Origin: Heliorestis convoluta
Lineage (GTDB): Bacteria > Bacillota > Desulfitobacteriia > Heliobacteriales > Heliobacteriaceae
Assembly (NCBI RefSeq): GCF_009649955.1
Contig: NZ_CP045875.1
Span: 2,503,501-2,567,500 of the forward strand
Direction: 5' to 3'
Length of the DNA: 64,000 nt
Both the position numbers and the translations under genes were made by a program. The notes under the pieces were generated by a model. That model saw only the letters and a program-made list of their open reading frames with translations, was not told the origin of the DNA and searched no databases. Below, in pieces: positions 55,697-63,473 of the stretch (its first letter is position 1; each line of letters starts with the position of its first letter).

Positions 55697-57160
55697 ATGG
55701 AAAGAGAGAGTCGAACAGAGAAAAATTTAATGCGCTCTCTTGTACTTTCTTTGGCTGTCGTTTTAATCCTAGGGGTGCTTCTTACAGGCTGTGCAACTCA
55801 GCCAACAGGGAGTGGACAGAAAAGCCCTAGCGATGAGCCGATTGAACTTGGTGATTACATTATTTTAGCATGGCAAACCATTGGTATGAAATGTACAAGT
55901 GACAATGATGCTTGGTTCAGTTTCCATACACCAGGCAATGATATGTGGGCGCAGGTTATCAAGCGAGGTGATCCACCTGTTGTTGTAACAGAAGGCATTA
56001 CATTAACCTATGAGGCGCCAGAAGATCATCGAGATCCTTCTAAAACCTTAAACTTTTGGGAGTATGCTCCTATCACGTTAGGGGAAGAGATCCCTGTCAA
56101 TGTAGGTAAAAGAGGCAAAGCAGCCGATCAAGGTACTCTTGAGGTGAATGAAGACAAAAGCGCCTGGACGGCGATTGGAATTCCTATTTCTCCCTATAAT
56201 GATCGCGGTGAAGTTAATGCCTATCCTATGTTTACAGTAACGGCTACCGACGAGGTGACAGGACAAGTACTGGCGCAAACAAAAGTTGCCATGCCTGTAA
56301 GTGCCGAGCTTGGTTGCTATCTCTGTCATGGCGGCACCACCAAAAATCCTGGTATTGGCTTGGCCGACGAAACAGCAAAAAATATTTTAGCAGCCCATGA
56401 CAAAAACACTGGAACAAATTTATTAGCAGAAGCAGAAGCCGGCAAACCTCAATATTGTCTAGACTGTCATGCTGCTGCCAACGTAGGCGCTCCTGGGAAG
56501 CCTGAAGTACTTTCTATGTCAGCAGCTTTACATGGCAAACATGCGCAGTATATTCAAGGCGGCACTGTCGACTCCTGTGGTGTTTGTCATCCTTCTTCCC
56601 ATAGAGGAGATGTTTACTGTCAACGAGATGTACACAGAGGTTTTGGACTAGACTGCATGGACTGTCACGGCACCTTACCTCAACATGCTGCTTCTGTGTT
56701 GTCCAATGAACTGCATAAACCGGCAGCGCAAAAGTCACTAGAGCGACTTTTACCTTTCCTTGGTGACGTAGAACCGGTTGCTCGTGGTCACTGGCTCAAC
56801 CAACCGGATTGTCTTTCTTGTCACGGTCCCGATCACCAGAAGGCAAGTTTTGACGCATCTTCTTACAATCAGTGGATTTTTGAAAGAGACGAGCTGTACC
56901 GATTTCAGATGTCTGATAACGGTGATCTAATGTGTGCTTCTTGCCATGGCTCGCCCCATGTTATTTATCCAGCTACCACAGTATTTGGCTACGATCAGAT
57001 CAACTATCAGCCAGAAACATATCAAGGCTTCGCAGGTCCTATCGGTGCCAATGGTAATTGCTCCGTTTGTCACACAGCGTCTGTAACAGGTGACTGGCAT
57101 CACAAGAACCAGGAACAACCTTTTATTGCCCCTTCTTTTGCCAACGACCCCAAGAGATAA
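55697..57160 (+). CDS. Seven-heme c-type cytochrome lipoprotein
   Basis: A 487-residue protein with a lipoprotein signal peptide (lipobox LLTGC, near residue 32), then about 170 residues without haem sites, then seven CXXCH motifs: CYLCH (Cys207), CLDCH (Cys254), CGVCH, CMDCH, CLSCH, CASCH and CSVCH. Extra His residues (for example HPSSH, GSPH, GPDH) could be distal ligands. It should be anchored outside the membrane. I cannot place it in a named enzyme family, so electron transfer is the only supported role. The start is ATG 55697; a GTG at 55688 is too close to the GGGGG site. It is divergent from bchYZ-X and followed by a long hairpin. Confidence 0.88.
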   Translation: MERESRTEKNLMRSLVLSLAVVLILGVLLTGCATQPTGSGQKSPSDEPIELGDYIILAWQTIGMKCTSDNDAWFSFHTPGNDMWAQVIKRGDPPVVVTEGITLTYEAPEDHRDPSKTLNFWEYAPITLGEEIPVNVGKRGKAADQGTLEVNEDKSAWTAIGIPISPYNDRGEVNAYPMFTVTATDEVTGQVLAQTKVAMPVSAELGCYLCHGGTTKNPGIGLADETAKNILAAHDKNTGTNLLAEAEAGKPQYCLDCHAAANVGAPGKPEVLSMSAALHGKHAQYIQGGTVDSCGVCHPSSHRGDVYCQRDVHRGFGLDCMDCHGTLPQHAASVLSNELHKPAAQKSLERLLPFLGDVEPVARGHWLNQPDCLSCHGPDHQKASFDASSYNQWIFERDELYRFQMSDNGDLMCASCHGSPHVIYPATTVFGYDQINYQPETYQGFAGPIGANGNCSVCHTASVTGDWHHKNQEQPFIAPSFANDPKR

Positions 57161-57178
57161 CAATTTATTTTGTTATAA

Positions 57179-57224
57179 AAGCGAAGAAGAGTTCTGTGCA
57201 TTGGCGCGGAGCTCTTCTTCGCTT
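57179..57224 (+). terminator. Hairpin after the multiheme cytochrome gene
   Basis: 57179-57191 pairs with 57212-57224 over 13 bases, with a loop of about 20 bases and a weak T-rich tail. A smaller hairpin, TAACAA...TTGTTA, sits just before it. Confidence 0.6.
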
Positions 57225-57309
57225 CTTTGATTTGTTTCTGTGAATAGACTATGGAAAGCGGAGGTATTGATAATGATGAGGATAATCGGGAACAAAAGGA
57301 GAAGTTTGC

Positions 57310-58140
57310 ATGCCTCTTGTATCACTCAATGGTGTTTCTCTCTATTATGAAGTGCATGGTCATGGTTTGCCGCTCGTTTTTATTCCCGGTATCGCTGTAT
57401 CTCACGGTATGTGGGCGCCGCAGCGAGATAGTTTTTGCAAAAGTCATCAAGTCATCCTATACGATGTAAGAGGAACAGGGCGATCAAGTTCTTTAACTTG
57501 GTCTTGTCAGGTAGAAGACCTAAGCCGAGATTTATCTCAATTGTTGTATCATTTAGGAATCAAGAAAGCAGCGATTTGTGGACTCTCTTTTGGAGGAGTC
57601 ATTGCCCAGCGTTTTGCATTAGATTATCCGCAAAAATGTGGCGCTTTAATTTTAGTAGATACATTTAGCGAGCTAAGCCCTCGAGATTTAGAAGAAGGTG
57701 CACTATGGCTTATGACATGGCTCGCCTCTCCCATGTTTTTAATGCCTAAGCCATGGCTAACGAAAATGGTTCTTTCCTACTATCGTCATTGGCCTTTGGC
57801 TGTACATTGCTTAGAAAAAGAAATGCAAAAAGTACGAGGACTTGATGCGATGAAGACTCGCTGGTTAGTAAGAAAGGTGAATTATACAGAAGAACTTCGC
57901 TCTATTTCATGTCCGTGCTTGGGTATTGTAGGCGATCGATCCAACCTGGCAATTCGACTGATGGAAAAAATTACCAATGCCATTGGAGGTGCAACGTTAC
58001 AGGTTGTTCCTCAAGCTTTTGATCCTACTTCGCTCTCACAAAGAGAAGCTTTTGATAAGCTAGTAAGTCAATTTTTATTTCGTCATTGGTATAGTCTTCC
58101 CTACAGTACTGTAGTGACGTCATCGCGTCCTTTCACATAA
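57310..58140 (+). CDS. Alpha/beta-hydrolase fold protein with altered catalytic His
   Basis: A 276-residue alpha/beta-hydrolase. The oxyanion and nucleophile motifs are visible (FIPGIAVSHG; GLSFGG with Ser near residue 96), and GDRSNLAI fits the acid region. At the place where the catalytic His is expected (family pattern PxAGHxxxLEQPEAF) it reads PQAFDPTSLSQREAF, so Gly-His is Phe-Asp. It may be a non-catalytic member. The ATG at 57310 follows AAGGAG. Alpha/beta-hydrolases such as BchO occur in photosynthesis clusters of other phyla, but nothing here specifically supports BchO. Confidence 0.8.
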   Translation: MPLVSLNGVSLYYEVHGHGLPLVFIPGIAVSHGMWAPQRDSFCKSHQVILYDVRGTGRSSSLTWSCQVEDLSRDLSQLLYHLGIKKAAICGLSFGGVIAQRFALDYPQKCGALILVDTFSELSPRDLEEGALWLMTWLASPMFLMPKPWLTKMVLSYYRHWPLAVHCLEKEMQKVRGLDAMKTRWLVRKVNYTEELRSISCPCLGIVGDRSNLAIRLMEKITNAIGGATLQVVPQAFDPTSLSQREAFDKLVSQFLFRHWYSLPYSTVVTSSRPFT

Positions 58141-58188
58141 ATTGCATAATAGCCCCTACTAAGGAGTTTTCTCAAGGGTGGTGAAGAG

Positions 58189-58335
58189 GTGACTGCATCA
58201 AGGGGTGAGAATAAAAAAGTTTTACTTTTCATTGTTTCAGTTCTCTTGATTATGATGATTTTTGGGCTATTAAACAATAACGATAGAGACGTGCGCCCTT
58301 TTCCAGAGCTTATTGCTGTACCCGATGTTTTCTAA
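58189..58335 (+). CDS. Short single-helix membrane protein
   Basis: A 48-residue frame starting at GTG 58189 with GGGTGGTGAAGAG just upstream. It has a charged N-terminus, one hydrophobic segment (about residues 11-28, VLLFIVSVLLIMMIFGLL) and a polar tail. No family recognised. The next gene starts 20 bases later, consistent with an operon. Confidence 0.5.
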   Translation: MTASRGENKKVLLFIVSVLLIMMIFGLLNNNDRDVRPFPELIAVPDVF

Positions 58336-58355
58336 CGTGATGAGGTGACTGGCCT

Positions 58356-58634
58356 ATGGTCCGGCGCAATGATAAAAAATCAAATCGACAAGTCGAAAAG
58401 CCGGAACAAGGTTCTTTCAAAGCACCTTCTATTAAACCGGAAGTGGCTCTTGTGATCTTGGGCTTGTTAAGTGATAACTTGCAGGTAAATTCTGTTGTTG
58501 TCAATCGCGACCAAACAGTTCAAATTGTTCTAGATGGAACGTTACGCAATAAAACGTCTCTTGATCAAGCGTTAGGATACGTAGGTCAGCATTCTTTTGA
58601 TGAAGTGATGAAAGCTTTTTTAAAAAGAGTATAG
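58356..58634 (+). CDS. Small conserved-looking hypothetical protein
   Basis: A 92-residue protein with a basic, polar N-terminal 30 residues, then a compact alpha/beta-like part (EVALVILGLLSDNLQVNSVV...VQIVLDGTLRN). The ATG at 58356 follows GATGAGGTGA. No family recognised and no signal peptide. It is part of the small-gene run between the hydrolase and the transporter. Confidence 0.65.
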   Translation: MVRRNDKKSNRQVEKPEQGSFKAPSIKPEVALVILGLLSDNLQVNSVVVNRDQTVQIVLDGTLRNKTSLDQALGYVGQHSFDEVMKAFLKRV

Positions 58635-58728
58635 ACGATTTTTTCAAGGATTCTATCCTTCTTCTGTCGAAGATAAATTAATTACGAGAGAAATGATTTG
58701 AGAAGGAATCTTCACAGGGGGTGTATGG

Positions 58729-58959
58729 ATGAGCAAAAAAATAGACGTAGAACAAATGTCGCAAGATATTTTAGATGAAATAGGTGAACGCTATCTAGAA
58801 GAGATTGAAGAGGCCATCGCTTTAATGGATGGAGGCAATCAGGATGAGGTAAACGCTATTTTGCTCTATGCTATTGTCTCTAGTTTGAAATGTCACACAG
58901 AGCGTTTTGCCACTCGTCTTGTACAGAAAGTGGTTGACGAAATCAACAAAGACAAGTAA
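58729..58959 (+). CDS. Small acidic hypothetical protein
   Basis: A 76-residue, mostly helical, acidic protein with one Cys. The ATG at 58729 follows ACAGGGGGTG. No transmembrane segment or known motif was seen. Its place in the small-gene run is the only functional clue. Confidence 0.65.
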   Translation: MSKKIDVEQMSQDILDEIGERYLEEIEEAIALMDGGNQDEVNAILLYAIVSSLKCHTERFATRLVQKVVDEINKDK

Positions 58960-59026
58960 GTCTACTTCGAGGTGATTTGGTCTGGCTCGCTGGCTTCTAC
59001 AGTTAAACAGCATACTTGATAGAGCC

Positions 59027-59932
59027 ATGTTTTTTTTAATTCCTAGTGCTATTTATCTAGGTTATATTTTTTGGCCTTACTTGGAACAGGGGCGATTATG
59101 GGTTTATTTTTTGTTTGCCTATATGACTTTTGTAGGCGCACTCAATTGTTCTTGGAAGCAGTTTCGAGAATTATTGAAAGCACCCATGCTGTTTATTGCA
59201 TCGCTTGCCCTTGTTCATTTGTTTATCCCCCTGCTTGCTTTTATTTGTGGAACTCTTTTTTTCCCCGATGACCCCTTGACAGTAGCGGGCATGGTTATTG
59301 CAGCTACTTTGCCTGTTGCGATTACGGCGGCTGTGTGGACCTATATAGCCGGTGGTAACAATCTTTTTGTCTTGGCTCTTGTTGTGATAGATACCTTACT
59401 AAGTCCTATCATCTTACCGCTATCTACATACACCCTCTTTGGAGCATTCGGTGTATTGCCCTTGGAGCGGCTTGTGCAGGACATGCTCTTGATGGTTGTA
59501 TTGCCTTCTATTATCGGCTTGCTTCTTCACCCCTATCGAACCTGGTCGCCGCAAGGTCCCACACAGGCGCTACTAAATATCGGTACAAAGCTATGTGTCT
59601 TTCTCGTAGTAGCCATCAATGTAGCCATATTGCATGAATTTTTTGTCATGACTTGGTCAGAGATAGGCAAGCTCTTAACGGCGCTTACCCTTTTGGTGAT
59701 TCTTGCATATCTTTCCGGTTATGGCCTTGGACGATTTTTGCGAAGACCTTTTGGCGATGTCGTGGCCTTAACGTATACAGCTGGTATGCGTAACATCGCT
59801 CTTGGTGTAGTTATGTCAGTGGGTTATTTTGATCCTGCTGTTTCTATTCCGATTGTCTTCCTTTCTTTGATCCAACAGCCCGTGGCAACGATAACGCACT
59901 CGATTATAGAATTCGTTAGAAAGAGGCGCTAA
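59027..59932 (+). CDS. Bile acid:sodium symporter (BASS/SBF) family transporter
   Basis: A 301-residue protein with about nine to ten hydrophobic helices. YTAGMRNIALGV near the C-terminus is the conserved crossover motif of this family, and ATLPVAITAAVW is the earlier one. Substrate unknown; family members move bile acids, pyruvate, pantothenate and other organic anions with sodium. The ATG at 59027 has no ribosome binding site, while the frame stays open upstream to a CTG at 58982, six bases after GAGGTGA, and the added residues (ARWLLQLNSILDRA) look family-like. The true start may therefore be CTG 58982. Confidence 0.8.
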   Translation: MFFLIPSAIYLGYIFWPYLEQGRLWVYFLFAYMTFVGALNCSWKQFRELLKAPMLFIASLALVHLFIPLLAFICGTLFFPDDPLTVAGMVIAATLPVAITAAVWTYIAGGNNLFVLALVVIDTLLSPIILPLSTYTLFGAFGVLPLERLVQDMLLMVVLPSIIGLLLHPYRTWSPQGPTQALLNIGTKLCVFLVVAINVAILHEFFVMTWSEIGKLLTALTLLVILAYLSGYGLGRFLRRPFGDVVALTYTAGMRNIALGVVMSVGYFDPAVSIPIVFLSLIQQPVATITHSIIEFVRKRR

Positions 59933-59977
59933 AAAGCCACTCCTCTTGTAATTGGAGTGGCTTTTTAGCGCTTTTTT
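59926..59977. terminator. Bidirectional terminator between the transporter and flavodoxin genes
   Basis: A perfect 18-base-pair inverted repeat, 59926-59943 with 59954-59971, followed by T6 on the plus strand. Confidence 0.92.
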
Positions 59978-59980
59978 AAA

Positions 59981-60460
59981 TTATTTTTCGTTCATCTTTT
60001 GAGCAAAAGCTTCTATCTTTTCTTCTGAAATATTGGAGTAATCTGTTTTGATTTTGGTAATCATGCGAAAGATGGGGCGCTCTAAAAAGCCTAAATTACT
60101 TTGCACAACAGAACCACCGAAAAGGTCAGTAACAACAGCTTTCTTAAGAAGCTGTTCAGGGTAAGCTTTCTTCAGGCCAGCCAACCCTTTTTCCCCTTCA
60201 AAAAGACCGCAAATAAAGAGACCTAGAGGTTTGCCCATAATCTGGGGGAAGTTCTGATGAACAAAATGCTTCATTTCTCTTTCGATATCGCCACCGTAGA
60301 TAGGGACTCCAAGAATAATCTTGTCGTATCCATGGGCTGTTGCAGAAGAATCTTTTTTGACATTTACCAAGGTCACAGAACCATCTAATTTTTCAGCGAG
60401 CTTTTGAGCACAAGCTTCTGTTGTGCCGTACTTTGTTATATAGGCAATCAATATGTTCAC
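59981..60460 (-). CDS. Flavodoxin-domain protein (HemG-like)
   Basis: A 159-residue flavodoxin-fold protein. The FMN phosphate loop is KYGTTEACAQKLA (residues 9-21) and the second loop GVPIYGGDIEREM follows. The overall pattern resembles the flavodoxin_5 group that includes HemG, the menaquinone-dependent protoporphyrinogen oxidase, though it is shorter than E. coli HemG (181 residues). In this tetrapyrrole-rich, menaquinone-using setting that activity is attractive but unproven. The start is GTG 60460 with AGGAGAG upstream. It is a single gene on the minus strand. Confidence 0.75.
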   Translation of the reverse strand: MNILIAYITKYGTTEACAQKLAEKLDGSVTLVNVKKDSSATAHGYDKIILGVPIYGGDIEREMKHFVHQNFPQIMGKPLGLFICGLFEGEKGLAGLKKAYPEQLLKKAVVTDLFGGSVVQSNLGFLERPIFRMITKIKTDYSNISEEKIEAFAQKMNEK

Positions 60461-60628
60461 TAGAAAACTCTCCTATCGTAGTACCTTATGGTCTTGTTCG
60501 CTTTAAAATACCATTTAAATGGATAAGAAGCAAGATCGGCACGCCAAAACCATGAATTTGGTACATAGAAAAGGATTGATTTGGTTATGCTCAATTCAGC
60601 AGCGGCCTTTAGGAAGAAGGGTACGATA

Positions 60629-61543
60629 TTGAAAAAAGTTGTAAGTGTTTCACTCGGTTCGTCGCGCAGAAATCATCAAGTTCACTTGTCTTTGCTGGGG
60701 CAAGAGGTTTCGATTGAAAGAATTGGAACGGACGGTGACATGGAGCGAGCCGTCCAATTAATTCGTAATTTAGATGGAAAAGTCGATGCCATCGGTTTGG
60801 GTGGAATTGATTTATATATTTTCGCTGGCAGCAAGCGATACGTGCTCAAAGATGGTGCCAAATTAGCGCAAGCAGCCCGTATTACGCCGGTTGTTGATGG
60901 CAGTGGGCTCAAAAATACTTTAGAGCGCCAGGTAGTTTTTAATCTGGCAGAACAAGGTCTGCTTTATAGAGGTCAAAAAGTACTTGTGGTCTGCGCTGTC
61001 GACCGTTTTGGACTGGCTGAAAGCCTTGAAAAAGTAGGGTGTCGTACAACGTATGGTGATCTTTATTTTGGTCTCGGTATTCCCATTGCGCTTCACCGCT
61101 TAGAAACATTGCAAAAGTGGGCACAGTTGATTATTCCGGTCATCAGCAAAGTTCCATTTCATTATCTCTATCCAACCGGTAATAAGCAAGAGAAAAAGAA
61201 GACCTTATCGGCATCTTTTATTAAAGAAACTGACGTGATTGCCGGAGATTTTCACTTTATTAAGCGGTATATGCTCGAGCAATTGGAAGGAAAAGTTATT
61301 TTAACGAATACAGTCACAGCAGAAGATGTAGATTTATTAAAGGGCTGTGGTGTTAGTCGGCTGGTTACAACAACGCCAGAAATTGCAGGCAGATCTTTTG
61401 GGACCAATGTGATGGAAGCTTTATTTGTTGCTTTAACAAGTTCTTCGAAAGAAAAAGAAAGCATCCAAAGTTATACCAATCTAATTAAGCAACTAGATTG
61501 GCAACCTCGGATTGTAAATTTTTACTGCAATAAGACGGCTTGA
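60629..61543 (+). CDS. Quinate/shikimate dehydrogenase-like protein
   Basis: A 304-residue protein of the type often labelled quinate 5-dehydrogenase in Firmicutes. N-terminal VVSVSLGSSRRNH, the segment DAIGLGGIDLYIF and the C-terminal VTTTPEIAGRSFGTNVMEA are visible; I cannot confirm a catalytic Lys/Asp pair, so the enzymatic label is weak. The start is TTG 60629, seven bases after GGAAGAAGGG. It overlaps the upstream edge of the following acyl-ACP-reductase-like reading frame and is 17 bases from that gene's likely start, so the two are an operon. Confidence 0.6.
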   Translation: MKKVVSVSLGSSRRNHQVHLSLLGQEVSIERIGTDGDMERAVQLIRNLDGKVDAIGLGGIDLYIFAGSKRYVLKDGAKLAQAARITPVVDGSGLKNTLERQVVFNLAEQGLLYRGQKVLVVCAVDRFGLAESLEKVGCRTTYGDLYFGLGIPIALHRLETLQKWAQLIIPVISKVPFHYLYPTGNKQEKKKTLSASFIKETDVIAGDFHFIKRYMLEQLEGKVILTNTVTAEDVDLLKGCGVSRLVTTTPEIAGRSFGTNVMEALFVALTSSSKEKESIQSYTNLIKQLDWQPRIVNFYCNKTA

Positions 61544-61560
61544 AGAGAGAGGAGGTTACC

Positions 61561-62712
61561 ATGAAGAGATTTGCTTTTATTATTCACCCGATTACTGCTG
61601 CTGATGTGACAAGGAAGTTTCCTTGGATGGGCTATTTTTCTGAGTCGGCTATTGAGATGGCCACTCGCTATATGCCACCCGTGAAAGCTTCCTATATCGA
61701 GGGTGTGCGCTCTCCCTATGCTGTAGTAGATGGTTTTTTTATAGCTTGTCCTCTTACTTCAAAACAAATGGTAACGTTACCAGAAGACTATGTTCTGGGA
61801 CGTATTGAAAAAGCTTGTCAAAAAGCAGTCAAAATGGGTGCAGAGATTATTGGGCTTGGTGCAATGACTTCCGTTGTTGGAGAAGGAGGACTTCGCTTAG
61901 CACAGAGGTTGCCTGTACCTGTAACAACAGGAAATAGCTATACCGTTGCTATCGCAGTGGAAGGCCTTTACGAGGCCATGAAGTTGATGGATCGAACTAT
62001 CGAAGACTCTAAAGCTGTCGTTGTTGGTGCAACGGGATCTATCGGAGCGATTTGTTCTCGCTTGCTCGCAAAAAATGTGAAGGAATTGACGCTGCTAGCG
62101 AGAAAAACAGAACCTCTCTATCGCCTCCGTTATCGCATATTAAACGAAAGCGGTCTTGCTGTTACTGTGACGACTTCTATGAAAGAAGCACTTCGCGATG
62201 CCGATCTTATCGTTACTGTTTCTAGTGCTGCCGATGCGATCATAGAGCCAGCGTACCTCAAATCAGGTGCTGTTGTATGTGATGTCGCAAGACCAAGAGA
62301 TGTAGCGAAAGCTGTGGCCCATGAGCGGCCTGATGTATTGGTCATCGATGGTGGCGTTGTTGAAGTACCGTCAACTGTAGATTTTCGTTTTAATTTTGGC
62401 TTTCCCCCTGGTCTTTCCTATGCTTGCATGGCAGAGACCATGATTTTGGCTCTAGAAGATAGACGGGAATCATTTTCTTTAGGGCGGGAGCTTTCGCTGG
62501 AAAAAGTAGAGGAAATATCATTATTAGCACAAAAACATGGTTTTTCTCTAGCGGGATTACGCAGTTTTGACAGACCTTTGACAGAGATAGATATTATGAA
62601 AGTGAAGCAGACCATGAGCAGCCACCAAAAGATGCTCCAGAAAGGGAACAATGTGCTAGTTGACAATATTTTGCAACCTAGATATAATACGAAACTAAAG
62701 ATGGTGGATTAA
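61561..62712 (+). CDS. Acyl-ACP reductase (AAR)-like / SDR-type oxidoreductase
   Basis: A 383-residue protein whose segments align in order with cyanobacterial long-chain acyl-ACP reductase: IIGLGAMTSVVGEGG, TTGNSYTVAI, the NAD(P) loop VVVGATGSIGAI, IDGGVVEVP, and YACMAETMILALE followed by FSLGRELSLEKVEEI and KHGFSLAG. Cys289 in YACMAE corresponds to the active-site Cys of cyanobacterial AAR (FACFAEAML). An alternative label is a shikimate dehydrogenase-domain protein. The ATG at 61561 has GGAGG just upstream. Reduction of an acyl thioester to an aldehyde is the inferred activity. A terminator follows. Confidence 0.7.
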   Translation: MKRFAFIIHPITAADVTRKFPWMGYFSESAIEMATRYMPPVKASYIEGVRSPYAVVDGFFIACPLTSKQMVTLPEDYVLGRIEKACQKAVKMGAEIIGLGAMTSVVGEGGLRLAQRLPVPVTTGNSYTVAIAVEGLYEAMKLMDRTIEDSKAVVVGATGSIGAICSRLLAKNVKELTLLARKTEPLYRLRYRILNESGLAVTVTTSMKEALRDADLIVTVSSAADAIIEPAYLKSGAVVCDVARPRDVAKAVAHERPDVLVIDGGVVEVPSTVDFRFNFGFPPGLSYACMAETMILALEDRRESFSLGRELSLEKVEEISLLAQKHGFSLAGLRSFDRPLTEIDIMKVKQTMSSHQKMLQKGNNVLVDNILQPRYNTKLKMVD

Positions 62713-62713
62713 G

Positions 62714-62763
62714 ATAAGCACTGCCCGGTCGCATTTTTCCGCGGCTGTCTGGCAGTGCTTTAT
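62714..62763 (+). terminator. Terminator after the AAR-like gene
   Basis: ATAAGCACTGCC (62714-62725) pairs with GGCAGTGCTTTAT (62751-62763), with a structured loop of about 25 bases and a short T-rich tail. Confidence 0.7.
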
Positions 62764-62925
62764 TCAGTATCGCACCATTATCCATATTCTAACAACAGAA
62801 CAGCAACTTCCGTTGTAATAAGGTCATTTGATTGTATTTAATTGATGTTTATGAAGGTATATTCATTGTTGCAGTGACATAGCATGATGTATCCATTTAG
62901 ATTTATAAGGTGGGGGAGCGAACGT

Positions 62926-63402
62926 ATGGGAGACAAGCAAGTCATTCTAACGCCAGAAGGTTTAAAAAAGTTAGAAGAAGAATTGGAGTTCTTAAAATCT
63001 ACCAAAAGAGGTCAAGTGGCCGAAAGAATTAAACAAGCCATTGATTATGGCGATATAAGTGAGAACTCAGAATACGAAGATGCGAAAAACGAGCAAGCTT
63101 TCGTAGAAGGGCGAATCATTACATTAGAGAAAATGATTCGTAACGCTAAGCTGATTGATGAAGCAGAAATTCAAACAGATGTTGTTACTGTTGGTTCGAA
63201 AGTGCTGCTGAAGGATCTAGATGATAACTCAGAGTTTGAATACACCATTGTTGGTTCTGCAGAGGCCGATCCTTCACAAAGCAAAATTTCCAACGAATCG
63301 CCTGTGGGTAAAGCGGTTCTTGGGAAGAATAAAGGAGAAACTGTAGAAGTACAAGTTCCTATGGGGAAAATTAAGTATCAGATTCTTGATATTAAAAAGT
63401 AA
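62926..63402 (+). CDS. greA: Transcription elongation factor GreA
   Basis: A 158-residue factor that rescues backtracked RNA polymerase by stimulating transcript cleavage. An N-terminal coiled-coil (about residues 10-75) contains [16 protein letters not shown], whose acidic tip residues promote cleavage, followed by the FKBP-like domain ([16 protein letters not shown]). The start is ATG 62926, after GGTGGGGGAG; this gives normal GreA length. It lies upstream of lysS, a common Firmicute order. Confidence 0.96.
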   Translation: MGDKQVILTPEGLKKLEEELEFLKSTKRGQVAERIKQAIDYGDISENSEYEDAKNEQAFVEGRIITLEKMIRNAKLIDEAEIQTDVVTVGSKVLLKDLDDNSEFEYTIVGSAEADPSQSKISNESPVGKAVLGKNKGETVEVQVPMGKIKYQILDIKK

Positions 63403-63412
63403 TGTTTCGGTG

Positions 63413-63440
63413 AAAGGCCAGGCTATCCTGGCCTTTTTTG
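63413..63440 (+). terminator. Terminator after greA
   Basis: AAAGGCCAGG (63413-63422)/CCTGGCCTTT (63427-63436), loop CTAT, T-rich tail. Confidence 0.88.
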
Positions 63441-63473
63441 AAGTGTAGGGACTGGCAATAGGAGGTACTAATC

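Noticed and set aside
60897..61543. Rejecting a firm shikimate dehydrogenase assignment for the 60629-61543 product
   Set aside because: I could not find the expected catalytic motif, so only a family-like label was kept.
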